NCBI GenBank assembly: GCA_025924715.1
Contig: JAICHV010000005.1
Location: 41,601 to 105,600 of the forward strand
Length of the DNA stretch: 64,000 nucleotides
Direction of reading: 5' to 3'
From: Alphaproteobacteria bacterium
GTDB taxonomy: Bacteria; Pseudomonadota; Alphaproteobacteria; Micropepsales; Micropepsaceae
The notes beneath the pieces were generated by a model that did no database searches, had not been told where the DNA came from, and saw only the letters and a list, made by a program, of their open reading frames with translations. How positions within the stretch are numbered: position 1 is the first letter of the stretch; each line of letters opens with the position of its first letter. Below, in pieces: positions 8,032 to 16,747 of this stretch. Position numbers and translations under genes: made by a program.

Positions 8032-10566
8032 GTGACCGCCGCTGCGCCATCGCATGGGGGTCTCAGCGCAAGTCAGGCTCTGGCGCGGTTGGCCGCAGAA
8101 GGCGCCAACGAGCTGCCACAGCAAAACAGCGCGGGCCTGATCAAGATTATTTTCGGTACCATTCGGGAGCCGATGTTCGCCCTTTTGCTGGGCGGAGGGC
8201 TGATATATTTGCTGCTGGGGGATCGGGCTGAGGCCCTGATGCTTCTGTTCTTCGCCGGCAGCTCGGTCACCATCGCTATCTTTCAGGAAAGCCGCAGCGA
8301 ACGCGTTCTGCGCTCCTTGCGCGAGTTGACCAGTCCCCGCGCCTGGGTCATCCGCGACGGGGCACGATCGCGCATCGCAAGCCGTGAGGTCGTACGTGAA
8401 GACATCATAGTCCTCGCGGAAGGTGACCGGGTGCCGGCCGATGGGACCATTATCGCGGGCGACGATCTGCTCCTGGATGAATCGCTGCTGACCGGCGAAT
8501 CCCTCCCAATACCTAAATACGCCGCCGACCGAGGTGCCGGGACGCTTTGCGCATCGCAAGCGAGTGTTTCAACTTCGGTCTATTCCGGCACCCTGATTGT
8601 TCGGGGCAGCGGGCTCGCGGAAGTGACCGCGACGGGCGAGCATAGCAAGCTGGGCCAGATCGGCCACTCCCTTGCCGGCATCGAAACCGCCACGCCCCAC
8701 CTAACTTTGCAAACGCGTCACCTGGTCCGCATCGTGGCGTTCATCGCCATATCATGCGGCGGCGTGGCCGCTCTTTTGTTCGGCCTTTTTCGCGGATCAT
8801 GGCTTCAGGCTATGCTGTCGGGCATCGCCTTGATCATGTCGCTGGTGCCTGAGGAATTTCCCTTGGTCCTCACCGTCTTCATGGTGATGGGGGCCTGGCG
8901 GCTGTCGCAATCAAGGATTCTCACGCGCAAGGCAGCCGCTATCGAGAACCTGGGGGCGGCCACCGTGCTGTGCACCGACAAAACCGGCACCCTCACTGAG
9001 AACCGGATGACCATCGCGCAATTGCGCCTGCATGGTGAAGTCCTGCGGCCGCAGAGCGACCGGCTGGATGGAGCGGCTACGCAGCTGTTGCGGCTTGGCA
9101 GACTGGCGAGCGCAGTGAATTCTTTCGATCCGATGGAGCGCGCCATACAGGCCCTGGGGAAACAGCTTGGCGGCGGGATTTCCGCCTCCCTGGTCCTCGC
9201 AAAATCTTATCCCCTGCGGCGCGACCTCCTGGCAGTGACACAGGCTTGGCGAGACGATGCGGGAAACTATTTGGTCGCCGCCAAGGGCGCTCCGGAAGCT
9301 ATCGCAGACCTCTGCCGCCTAGACGCGTCCCGACGGCAGATCCTGGGCTGCGAGGTCGAGGAGATGGCGAAAGCCGGTATGCGCATCCTGGGCGTGGCGC
9401 AGGCGCGCCAGATGGGGAGCTTGCCGGATAACCCCAGGGATTTTCGCTTCGATTTCGTGGGCCTTTTCGGTTTTTCCGACCCGGTCCGTGTGGGGGTCCC
9501 GGCCGCCGTGCGGGAATGCCGCGCCGCGGGCATCCGTGTGATCATGATCACCGGAGATCATCCTTTGACGGCTCGCGCCATCGCCGCCGATGCCGGCCTG
9601 GATTACGCAGATATGATCACCGGTGGCGATCTGTCCCAGCTTGACGATTTGGCATTCGCGCAGGTCGCCGCACGGGCCGGCATCTTCGCGCGCATTGCGC
9701 CTGACCAGAAGCTCCGACTGGTCAGGGCCCTGCAGGCCCGCGGTGACGTGGTCGCGATGTCCGGTGACGGAGTCAATGACGCGCCTGCCCTCAGGGCGGC
9801 GGATATCGGCGTGGCCATGGGCAATAGAGGGACCGATGTCGCGCGCGAGGCAGCGTCGATCGTTTTGCTGGATGACGATTTTTCCTCCATCGTCCGCACC
9901 GTGCGGTTGGGACGGCGCATTTACGACAATCTGCGCAAGGCCATGGGCTATATTATTGCTGTGCATATTCCCATCGCCGGAATGGCATTGTTCCCGCTAG
10001 TGACCGGTATGCCGCTGGTCCTTGCCCCCGTTCATATAGCTCTAATGGAGATGGTTATCGATCCGGTCTGTTCCATCGTATTCGAGGCAGAACCGGAAGA
10101 AGAAGACATCATGCGCCGCCCGCCACGCTCGCCGAGCGCCCGCCTGCTACCCTTCGCTCTGGTGCAATGGAGTGTCATTCAGGGAGGCATCGCCCTTGCC
10201 ATTGTGCTCGCGGTCTATGCAGGGGGAAACATGGCCCATTTGGCGGACGCGGATCTGCGAACACTGACGGTCATGACGTTGATCGGCGGCAATCTTGGAC
10301 TGGTGCTGGTCAACCGGGCCTTTTCTGTTGCCGGTTTCCAGTTCTTGCAGGGAGCTTCGCGGCTGTTCTGGGTCATCGCTGCCGGGATGGTTATTGTTCT
10401 TGTGGGAGCCACCCTGTCCCCCCGGACCCGGGCGCTATTTGCCTTCGGAACATTCCACGGCCGTGATGTTTTGATCGCAGGTGCCGCAACACTGGCTTTG
10501 GTGCTGCTGCTACAGGCCGCGAAGGTGATCTGGCCGCTTCGCTTAAAGTCCTTACTGACAGACTGA
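8032..10566 (+). CDS. cation-transporting P-type ATPase (P2-type)
   Basis: 844 residues when started at GTG 8032, just after the Usp stop. It shows an N-terminal cation-ATPase domain (GLSASQALARLAAEGANELP), actuator motif TGES at 154-157, membrane motif PEEFP at 273-277, phosphorylation site Asp316 in DKTGTLTENRM, and hinge GDGVNDAPA near 578-586. Six C-terminal membrane segments follow, including IDPVCSIVFEAEP. This places it with Ca2+/Mn2+-type P2 pumps rather than heavy-metal P1B pumps, since no CPx motif or metal-binding N-domain is present. The exact ion cannot be told. It is convergent with the next Usp gene. Confidence 0.92.
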   Translation: MTAAAPSHGGLSASQALARLAAEGANELPQQNSAGLIKIIFGTIREPMFALLLGGGLIYLLLGDRAEALMLLFFAGSSVTIAIFQESRSERVLRSLRELTSPRAWVIRDGARSRIASREVVREDIIVLAEGDRVPADGTIIAGDDLLLDESLLTGESLPIPKYAADRGAGTLCASQASVSTSVYSGTLIVRGSGLAEVTATGEHSKLGQIGHSLAGIETATPHLTLQTRHLVRIVAFIAISCGGVAALLFGLFRGSWLQAMLSGIALIMSLVPEEFPLVLTVFMVMGAWRLSQSRILTRKAAAIENLGAATVLCTDKTGTLTENRMTIAQLRLHGEVLRPQSDRLDGAATQLLRLGRLASAVNSFDPMERAIQALGKQLGGGISASLVLAKSYPLRRDLLAVTQAWRDDAGNYLVAAKGAPEAIADLCRLDASRRQILGCEVEEMAKAGMRILGVAQARQMGSLPDNPRDFRFDFVGLFGFSDPVRVGVPAAVRECRAAGIRVIMITGDHPLTARAIAADAGLDYADMITGGDLSQLDDLAFAQVAARAGIFARIAPDQKLRLVRALQARGDVVAMSGDGVNDAPALRAADIGVAMGNRGTDVAREAASIVLLDDDFSSIVRTVRLGRRIYDNLRKAMGYIIAVHIPIAGMALFPLVTGMPLVLAPVHIALMEMVIDPVCSIVFEAEPEEEDIMRRPPRSPSARLLPFALVQWSVIQGGIALAIVLAVYAGGNMAHLADADLRTLTVMTLIGGNLGLVLVNRAFSVAGFQFLQGASRLFWVIAAGMVIVLVGATLSPRTRALFAFGTFHGRDVLIAGAATLALVLLLQAAKVIWPLRLKSLLTD

Positions 10567-10584
10567 ACCGGGCCGAGAGGCGGC

Positions 10585-11451
10585 TTAACTGACCATCAGC
10601 ACCGGAATCGCGCAACCGGCCAGAATTTCGCGGGTTACGCCACCCAGGACCATTTCGCGCAGGCGGCTGTGGCCATAGGCGCCCATTATCAGTAAGTCGG
10701 CGTCGCGGCTGTAGGCGGCCGCTTGTATCGCCTCGGTAGTTGAAAGCGTTGCAGTATTGACCAGTTCCACCTCGGCCTTGACGCCGTGCCAAAGCAAATG
10801 GTCCGCCAGGTTCTTTGACGAGATACGATCGCGACCGCCGGCAGTCCCCTCACCCGTGGCGCAAATAATCGTTACGCGCTCGGCGCGGCGCCACAACGGC
10901 GACCCCGCCGCCACTGCCCGGGCCGCTTCAGGCCCCTCCTTCCAGGCGATCGCCACATGGCGCCCTATCGCCTGAACAGGTTTGGGAGGCGCCAGAAGCA
11001 GCGGCCGGCCCGCATTCATCAGAAGGGTTTGGATCCACTCGCCCGAGGTTTCCGCGTCGCGTCCAACGACCACCAAATCATGAAATCGCGAATGCTCCAG
11101 GACTTCATTGAATAGGGTGGTGATCTCCTTCAGTCCGATTGACACTCCGCCGGTCGCCTCGGGATCGTCGTTGGCCGTTAAACCGTGACGGGTGCAAGCC
11201 TCGGCAAACTCTCTTCGCACATGTGAGGACCGGGCGTCCTCCTCCTTTGCGATCGCTTGCGTCGCGCTGTGAAGATCGAGCCTTCGGGTAGGGGTGAGCG
11301 CGCCGGCCGCGGCGGCCGCCGCGATAACGTCGATCCGCGTATGCAGGCAGGTGACGTGGGCGCCATCAACTCGGGCAACCGCGACGGCGGCATCGAGAAC
11401 TGTCCGGTCGGAATTGAACCCGCTCAAGGCGGCGAGGACGGTTTTAAACAA
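10585..11451 (-). CDS. tandem universal stress protein (UspA family)
   Basis: 288 residues when started at the TTG at 11451, which has GGAGG at good spacing; no ATG is available near the N-terminus. Two Usp domains are present, the second ending with MGAYGHSRLREMVLGGVTRE, the nucleotide-binding signature. It is transcribed leftward from a gap shared with the 11567 gene. That gap holds an FNR/FixK-like box 54 bases from this start. Its 3' end meets the P-type ATPase gene. Confidence 0.92.
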   Translation of the reverse strand: MFKTVLAALSGFNSDRTVLDAAVAVARVDGAHVTCLHTRIDVIAAAAAAGALTPTRRLDLHSATQAIAKEEDARSSHVRREFAEACTRHGLTANDDPEATGGVSIGLKEITTLFNEVLEHSRFHDLVVVGRDAETSGEWIQTLLMNAGRPLLLAPPKPVQAIGRHVAIAWKEGPEAARAVAAGSPLWRRAERVTIICATGEGTAGGRDRISSKNLADHLLWHGVKAEVELVNTATLSTTEAIQAAAYSRDADLLIMGAYGHSRLREMVLGGVTREILAGCAIPVLMVS

Positions 11452-11504
11452 GACGCTTCCTCCCAAGAAAAGAGAAATTCTACCCCCTCGGAAGATGCGA
11501 AAAC

Positions 11505-11518
11505 TTGAGGTGGATCAA
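11505..11518. promoter_or_regulatory. FNR/FixK-like box between divergent genes
   Basis: TTGAGGTGGATCAA fits TTGA-N6-TCAA. It lies almost midway between the divergent starts of the Usp gene (11451) and the membrane protein (11567), so one bound dimer could serve both. Confidence 0.5.
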
Positions 11519-11566
11519 CCCGCCTCTCTCCTGGGGAACTACAATTGATGCCAGGGAAGAGAGTTC

Positions 11567-12124
11567 ATGGCGCCGAAAGATCCTTCGATTATCGCGTTGC
11601 AAGTGAACAATATGGGGCAATTGTTCAATACCTTGGACCCCATGCCCTTTCGGGACCGCGATCTCGACAGTGAAGCCGAGGAGTATATTGTCGGTTGGGC
11701 CCGTGAACTTCCTCGGGATGCCCCGATCCAGATCGCGGTCCATCTGCCCGTAACGGAGGCGGCCAGCGACCATGTCCTCGAGCTCGGCACCGCTCTCAAT
11801 CGTTATTTTCGTTATCGGGCCGACTACGCCACGGGCGACCTAAAGGAATTATTTCGCGTCGGACGCTATTCTTTGCTGGTCGGGCTCGCTGTCCTGGCAA
11901 CTTGCCTGACGGTCGGTCGCCTTCTCAGCCGCCTAGGTCCGGGCGGCAATTTCCAGAACTTCATCAACGAGGGCCTCATCATTTTGGGCTGGGTCGCGAA
12001 CTGGAAACCCCTCGAAATCTTTCTCTATGACTGGTGGCCCATCGTCCGACGCCGCGCCTTATTCGCGCGTTTGGCAACCGCGAATGTAGCCGTCGTTCCT
12101 AAAGCGGAGATATTGCCCCCGTGA
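11567..12124 (+). CDS. conserved membrane protein of unknown function, coupled to ExoD
   Basis: 185 residues. A cytoplasmic part (1-98) contains LDPMPFRDRDLDSEAEEYI and GWARELPRDAPIQIAVHLP. Two hydrophobic segments follow (about 101-120 and 135-147), then an aromatic stretch PLEIFLYDWWPIVRRR. I cannot assign a named domain. The stop overlaps the GTG of the ExoD gene (GTGA), indicating translational coupling and probably a joint role. A GGGAAGAGAG site precedes the ATG, and an FNR-like box lies 48 bases upstream. Confidence 0.75.
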   Translation: MAPKDPSIIALQVNNMGQLFNTLDPMPFRDRDLDSEAEEYIVGWARELPRDAPIQIAVHLPVTEAASDHVLELGTALNRYFRYRADYATGDLKELFRVGRYSLLVGLAVLATCLTVGRLLSRLGPGGNFQNFINEGLIILGWVANWKPLEIFLYDWWPIVRRRALFARLATANVAVVPKAEILPP

Positions 12125-12810
12125 ATCATCCCGCCAAAACGGACAGCCTTTCCAGAGGAGCCATCCCGGTCTGGGACGAGGAAGCGCGGCCCCGGCTTAA
12201 TTCTCTGGCGGATTTGATGCTGCGATTGCATCGCCAGTGCCATGATCATCACGGCGGCGGCCTGACCTGCAGCAACCTGGTGTCGGTGTTAGGGCACCGC
12301 TCATTTGGGCCGGTGATCCTAATCGTCGGTCTTATCGCACTCGCGCCCATTCGCGAGGCACCCGCAATGCTCGCCTTAACCGGGGCGATCGCCCTTCTCA
12401 CAGGTGGACAGATGCTGATGGCTCGTCGCGCAATATGGCTTCCGCCCTTTGTCGGCCGGCGCGCCATGGATTCCAACCGGTGTGACCTCGTGCTGAGCCG
12501 CTATTTTCCGTATGCGCGTCGGGCGGATCGCTGGCTCGGCACGAAGCTAAACGCTTTGACCAGCCGCCCGTTCTTTATGGCCATGGGGCTCTGTTGCATG
12601 CTTCTGGCAGCCGCCATGCCGTTCCTCATCCGCATGCCTTGGGTGTCGGTTTTGCCGGGGCTTGCCTTCGTTGCATTTGGCGTTTCTCTCTTGACGCGCG
12701 ATGGCGTGGCGGCCGCCATCGGATTTGCGGCCTCCATCGCCGCACTGGCGCTGTTTTTTTCGGTGATTAAGTTGCCGCTGTTGCTGCACGCTCTCGCGCC
12801 GGGCGGCTAA
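12121..12810 (+). CDS. ExoD-family exopolysaccharide synthesis membrane protein
   Basis: 229 residues of the ExoD family. Matching features are LADLMLRLHRQC near the start, LGHRSFGPVILIVGLIALAP and several later membrane helices (about 145-165, 170-190, 195-220). ExoD in rhizobia affects exopolysaccharide production and alkaline tolerance; its molecular activity is not established. Initiation is at GTG, overlapping the stop of the preceding membrane protein gene. Both fall under the FNR-like box at 11505-11518. Confidence 0.85.
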   Translation: MNHPAKTDSLSRGAIPVWDEEARPRLNSLADLMLRLHRQCHDHHGGGLTCSNLVSVLGHRSFGPVILIVGLIALAPIREAPAMLALTGAIALLTGGQMLMARRAIWLPPFVGRRAMDSNRCDLVLSRYFPYARRADRWLGTKLNALTSRPFFMAMGLCCMLLAAAMPFLIRMPWVSVLPGLAFVAFGVSLLTRDGVAAAIGFAASIAALALFFSVIKLPLLLHALAPGG

Positions 12811-12967
12811 AAAGGCAATCCGGGTATCGACGGCAGAAGCGAGGCACCCGCTGGGAGGCACGCCCCAACCGCAACTGACTCTCATTTGCATGTCTGTCGC
12901 CATGCATGACACACTTTTTGCGTCGCGGGCTGTTTTGAATTGCGGTGCCGATTGGTGGGGAAGCACA

Positions 12968-14209
12968 TTGAAATCTTTGCGCAATATCCTGTTCCAGATT
13001 CACCTTTGGACCGGCCTGCTGGCCGGCATTTTCTTCATTCTGTTGGGCGTCTCCGGCAGTGTTCTGGTTTATCCTCAGCTTTTCGGACCGACCGCATCGC
13101 CCGTGCCGGCCGCAAGTCCGGGCACCGCATTGCCGTTGGAACAAATCATTGCCGCCGCGCGCAATTCCGATCCGCGATATGCAAATCGTTCGGCGACCCT
13201 GCTTCTTCCGCGCCAACCGGGGACTGCCATTGGAGTGCGTTTCACCGCCCAGCGGGAAGGAGGTCCCCCTGGCGGGCGCCGAGCCGGCCGGCGCGGCCGC
13301 GGTCCAGATGGCGGGCGAGCGGCGCAAGACGGTGAAGGACGGGCCGGACGCGGTGCACCAAATGGACGAGAGGGTGGCGCAGGCGGGCGTGACGGAGGCG
13401 CCACTATGTTTGTCGATCCGCCAACTGGAAAGTTGCTGGGTGCCAGCACGCCGGCAGGCCCGGGCCTAGCCGGGCTTGCTCATGAAATTCACGAAGCGAT
13501 GCTACTGGGCGGCCCTGGCCGTACCTTGGTCGCGTGGCTCGGCGTGGGCATGCTGTTCCTGGGATTGAGTGGCCTTTATTTATGGTGGCCGCGCAAGGGA
13601 CAGTGGAGATTTGCTTTCGGCGTCCGACGTAACGCGCGTGGCGCGCGGCTGTACCGCGAAATTCACGGCATGTTCGGAATCTGGTTTTGGTTAGTCTTCC
13701 TGTTTGTAACAGCCACCAGCATTCCCCTGGGCTTTCCATCGGTGATGGCAATGGTGTCAGGCTCTTCTGCCCGGCCGCAAGGACCGCCGCCAGGATTGGC
13801 CGCGCTGCAGCCTGTTGAGGTTACGCCGGGGGCGCAGCGGTTGCCGCTTGACGCGCTGCTGGCTAGTGCAGCCAAGGCGGCCAGCGGCACACCGATCAGC
13901 GTGACGGTGCCGGCCGCGCCGAATCGCGCGGTGACGGTTGCAATGGCCGGCGAAGGGCCTCCGCGTAATGTCGCGGTCGATCCCTATACCGCGGAGGTCC
14001 TCTCGGCGCCGGCGCCACCACCGGCAGGCGGGATCAACCGCAGGACCATCGAACAGTTGCATGGTGGCGACGGGCTAGGACCCGTGTGGAAATTCCTGGA
14101 GTTCCTGACCGGCTTTTTGCCCCTGATTTTTGTCATCACCGGTGCGATGATGTGGCTCAAGAAACGCGCAGCACGTATGCCAATGAGCCGACCGATAACC
14201 GAGGTGTAG
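12968..14209 (+). CDS. PepSY-associated membrane protein with Gly/Arg-rich insert
   Basis: 413 residues from a TTG at 12968, where the family's usual N-terminus begins (LRNILFQIHLWTGLLAG); an open frame extends back to ATG 12890 but without a ribosome site. Four membrane helices with two PepSY-type periplasmic regions are visible, ending FLPLIFVITGAMMWLKKRAA. Histidines in HEIHEAM and REIHGMFGIWFWL fit the haem/iron-reductase-like PepSY_TM family. Unusual is a low-complexity insert of about 50 residues (nt 13257-13405) rich in Gly and Arg, with repeated GGR/GRG units, in the first periplasmic domain. Members of the family often work beside TonB receptors in iron uptake; here it sits alone in the stress island. 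Confidence 0.8.
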   Translation: MKSLRNILFQIHLWTGLLAGIFFILLGVSGSVLVYPQLFGPTASPVPAASPGTALPLEQIIAAARNSDPRYANRSATLLLPRQPGTAIGVRFTAQREGGPPGGRRAGRRGRGPDGGRAAQDGEGRAGRGAPNGREGGAGGRDGGATMFVDPPTGKLLGASTPAGPGLAGLAHEIHEAMLLGGPGRTLVAWLGVGMLFLGLSGLYLWWPRKGQWRFAFGVRRNARGARLYREIHGMFGIWFWLVFLFVTATSIPLGFPSVMAMVSGSSARPQGPPPGLAALQPVEVTPGAQRLPLDALLASAAKAASGTPISVTVPAAPNRAVTVAMAGEGPPRNVAVDPYTAEVLSAPAPPPAGGINRRTIEQLHGGDGLGPVWKFLEFLTGFLPLIFVITGAMMWLKKRAARMPMSRPITEV

Positions 14210-14292
14210 CAGTTTGAGGTGCTAGAACGACTCGGGGTGCGAACAGTGTCATTCGCCCTGGCAGGGAAAAGCGACAACCTCGCTCAAGCCTG

Positions 14293-14838
14293 CTATTCCT
14301 CGCTGATCACCACAAATGGTCTGATTTTGCAGGGGTGAATGCCGCACCCGAGACACGCCTTTACCGTCTTCGGGGAGAAACTCGCAGCGAGACACCTTCG
14401 AATCGCTTCTAAAACTGAAGCCTCACCCTCAACATGTGAGTAACTGCCAAGCAGCACTCGTTGGCCTTGAAGCGAGTCACCAATCCGCGCAAAGCCGCGA
14501 ACCGTAACTCTCAGCCCAGGGCGGTGCGTGAATGCCAGCTTTCGGAAGCGGGTAATCACTCCGTCGCAGAAGGACTTGTCCCCTGTGGCCTTGTAGGCCA
14601 TAGCTTGAGCTTCGCGAGCCCGCTCTGTCAGATCTCTGTCGCTAAGGCGTAGCAGATTTGAAAGAAGGCGATCCAGCTGCCCAATGGCGCCAGAACGGAG
14701 TATCACGTTCCTGCATCCGGCCGAGGCGATAACAAAACCGGAAGGACCGTTCCGCCCGCTGCGGGAATGGTCGCCGATTGGCCCAGGCGAAAATTCACCC
14801 CGTCTTGGTGCCGATCGGGCAAACTGTGCCGTCGTCAT
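14293..14838 (-). CDS. hypothetical protein with C-terminal cysteine cluster
   Basis: 181 residues that I do not recognise. The start at 14838 is supported by GGAGG six bases upstream. The N-terminal 40 residues are basic and low in hydrophobic residues. The C-terminus carries Cys162-x2-Cys165-x2-His168-x-Cys170 (ACLGCGIHPCK), which could bind a metal. There is no signal peptide or membrane segment. Base composition seems lower in GC than in neighbouring genes, hinting at separate acquisition. An FNR-like box lies 52 bases upstream of the start. Confidence 0.55.
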   Translation of the reverse strand: MTTAQFARSAPRRGEFSPGPIGDHSRSGRNGPSGFVIASAGCRNVILRSGAIGQLDRLLSNLLRLSDRDLTERAREAQAMAYKATGDKSFCDGVITRFRKLAFTHRPGLRVTVRGFARIGDSLQGQRVLLGSYSHVEGEASVLEAIRRCLAASFSPKTVKACLGCGIHPCKIRPFVVISEE

Positions 14839-14889
14839 CGATGCCTCCATAGAGAACGAACAATGTATTCTGGGAGTAAGAGGCCGCCA

Positions 14890-14903
14890 TTGATCTGCCT
14901 CAA
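14890..14903. promoter_or_regulatory. FNR/FixK-like box
   Basis: TTGATCTGCCTCAA fits TTGA-N6-TCAA. It lies 52 bases upstream of the leftward cysteine-cluster protein. Confidence 0.45.
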
Positions 14904-15030
14904 AGGACCTGAAAAAATCCACGGGGTTGACCGAATTCTGTCGATACAAATCGTCTCTACAGGCGGAACCCGCTTCAAAACATACCAGGACTACTTGAAG
15001 CGCTGATCCTAATAAACAGGAGGGCGAAAA

Positions 15031-15044
15031 TTGATTGCCCTCAA
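15031..15044. promoter_or_regulatory. FNR/FixK-like box
   Basis: TTGATTGCCCTCAA fits TTGA-N6-TCAA. It lies 56 bases upstream of the CBS-domain gene start. Confidence 0.5.
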
Positions 15045-15099
15045 TGTTTGCTTGCTTGGGGAACGGTAGATATTCCGCAATTCAACGGCGGAGAGTGCC

Positions 15100-15519
15100 T
15101 TGGGAAGACGCCTTTGCGACATGGTCTGCCATCAGGACCCTTTGACCTTGCCGCAGACCGCTACCGTGCGGACAGCCTGCCAGCGCATGGGGGAGCGAAA
15201 GACCGGTTCTGTGTTGGTGGTGGATGACAAAGACCGTCTTGTCGGAATTTTCACGGGCCGTGATGCCGTGAGGCGGGTTCTCGCCACCCGCAAGTCCAGC
15301 GATACGCAGCTCAAGGACGTTATGACTCCCGATCCAACCACGTCCTCCGCGGACCTGACGACCATCGAAGCATTGCGGCTGATGTGGGACGGCGGTTTCC
15401 GGCACTTGCCGCTGGTCAAGGACAACAGGGTTATCGGAATTGTGTCGCGCGGCGATTTCCAGAGCGACGAACAACTGCAGCTCGATGAAGAACGCCAGTT
15501 GTGGGAACATATGCGCTAG
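15100..15519 (+). CDS. CBS-domain pair protein
   Basis: 139 residues forming two CBS domains (about 7-60 and 73-127), with GSVLVVDDKDRLVGIFTGRD in the first and the core of the second in FRHLPLVKDNRVIGIVSRGD. Stand-alone CBS pairs bind adenine nucleotides and sense energy status; no enzyme domain is attached. The TTG start at 15100 has GGAG at suitable distance; an in-frame ATG at 15121 is an alternative. The gene follows an FNR-like box. Similar single CBS-pair proteins occur among low-oxygen induced genes in other bacteria. Confidence 0.88.
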   Translation: MGRRLCDMVCHQDPLTLPQTATVRTACQRMGERKTGSVLVVDDKDRLVGIFTGRDAVRRVLATRKSSDTQLKDVMTPDPTTSSADLTTIEALRLMWDGGFRHLPLVKDNRVIGIVSRGDFQSDEQLQLDEERQLWEHMR

Positions 15520-15541
15520 GGCTTTCGGCCGACAGATAGCG

Positions 15542-16152
15542 TCAAGCCGATGGGGCGAGCTGGCCATCCACCACGCGAATAATGCGGTCGCATTTGGCGG
15601 CAAAGCTGGGATCGTGGGTCACAACCAGCACCGCCCTGCCCTTTTGACGCGCCAGATTTGACAGAATCGTCTCGACCTCGGCGCTGGATTGGGTGTCCAG
15701 ATTGCCCGTAGGCTCATCCGCCAGGATCAGCCGGGGAGCGTTGGCAAAGCTCGGGCGATCGCCACCCGCTGGTTCTGTCCGCCGGACATTTGATGGGGCA
15801 GCTTGGCTGCATGCTCTTCCAGACCCAGCTCGCCCAATAACGCTCGCGCCCGCGCCTCTGCCTCCGCCCAGCTAAGGCGGCCCAGTCGCCGCATCGGCAA
15901 CATCACATTTTCAAGCGCAGTGAATTCCGGCAAAAGAAAGTTTGACTGAAACACATATCCCAGATGGGCGAGCCGAATATCGGCCAGCTGCGATTCGCTG
16001 AAATCTGAGGTTTCCGTTCCGTCAAGCCACAACGAACCGGCGCTCATCAGGCCAGCGAGGCTTGCCAAGACCGGCCAAAGCTTGAGGGGATGGCTGCGCT
16101 CGCCCACCTTGACGGCCGGTTCGGCTTGAAAGGCCTGAACGTGGTTGTTCAT
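15542..16152 (-). pseudogene. ABC transporter ATP-binding protein (LolD/MacB-type), decayed
   Basis: Reads as a LolD/MacB-like ATPase with at least two lesions. From the ATG at 16152 an N-terminus like that of the family (VQAFQAEPAVKVGER) jumps to LASLAGLMSAGSLWLDG: the Walker A segment is missing or scrambled. The middle is intact (HLGYVFQSNFLLPEFTALEN, then signature MSGGQNQRVAIARAL). The frame then breaks: after ARAL a one-base deletion near 15745 gives a premature stop. The next frame carries Walker B (LILADEPTGNLDT) and the H-loop (LVVTHDPSFAAKC) to a stop at 15542. No permease gene is adjacent. A working ATPase is very unlikely. Confidence 0.8.
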
Positions 16153-16230
16153 GCGCCAGACTGGCCACCATCCAGGCCGCAACGCCTTGATCCGGCGCAA
16201 TCCCGGCTTTCGTCACAAAAGGCACCGGGA

Positions 16231-16244
16231 TTGATCCAGATCAT
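16231..16244. promoter_or_regulatory. FNR/FixK-like box
   Basis: TTGATCCAGATCAT matches TTGAT-N4-ATCAA except the last base. It lies 55 bases before the DUF3775 gene, the first of the operon running to 19125. Confidence 0.45.
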
Positions 16245-16298
16245 GTCTGACCCGTCCGCCCGGGGGTTTGTTGATGCCGCTCTTCAGGAGAGGCGCCA

Positions 16299-16718
16299 TT
16301 GCTGGACATCAACCCCGAAAAAGTCCGCCAGGTAATTACCGAAGCGCGCATGGTCGACGCCAAGGAAGATGTCACCGATTCCGCGGCCGACCGACAGGAA
16401 TACGAGGACATCGAGCCAGAGACGCTGGAAAATCCGGATCGAGATCCGGTCTATGAAGAACTTCGCGAGTTCATCCGCAGCCTGGACGTGGACGAGCAGA
16501 CCGCCTTGGTGGCGCTGGCTTGGGTCGGGCGAGGGACTTTTGAGGCTTCGGAATTCGTCCTTGCCGTGGAAGAGGCGCGCCGGGCGCACAACAAACGTAC
16601 CGCCGAATACCTGCTGGGCCTGCCGATGCTGGGCGACTACCTGGAAGAAGGCCTGGCGGCTGTCGAAGCCGACAGCGAGGCTGACGATGACAGTTTTATC
16701 ATCCACCGCGGCGCCTGA
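16299..16718 (+). CDS. DUF3775 domain protein
   Basis: 139 residues, acidic. It resembles DUF3775 proteins, with VALAWVGRGTFEASEF and RTAEYLLGLPMLGDYLEEGL as the most recognisable segments. Function is unknown; members are small soluble proteins often beside stress genes in alphaproteobacteria. The TTG start has AGGAG nine bases upstream. It is the first gene of a rightward series with a ribosome hibernation factor, a baeRF-family protein, a Usp and a nitroreductase. Confidence 0.8.
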   Translation: MLDINPEKVRQVITEARMVDAKEDVTDSAADRQEYEDIEPETLENPDRDPVYEELREFIRSLDVDEQTALVALAWVGRGTFEASEFVLAVEEARRAHNKRTAEYLLGLPMLGDYLEEGLAAVEADSEADDDSFIIHRGA

Positions 16719-16747
16719 AGCGGGAGGCAGTATCCAAGGAGACGATC

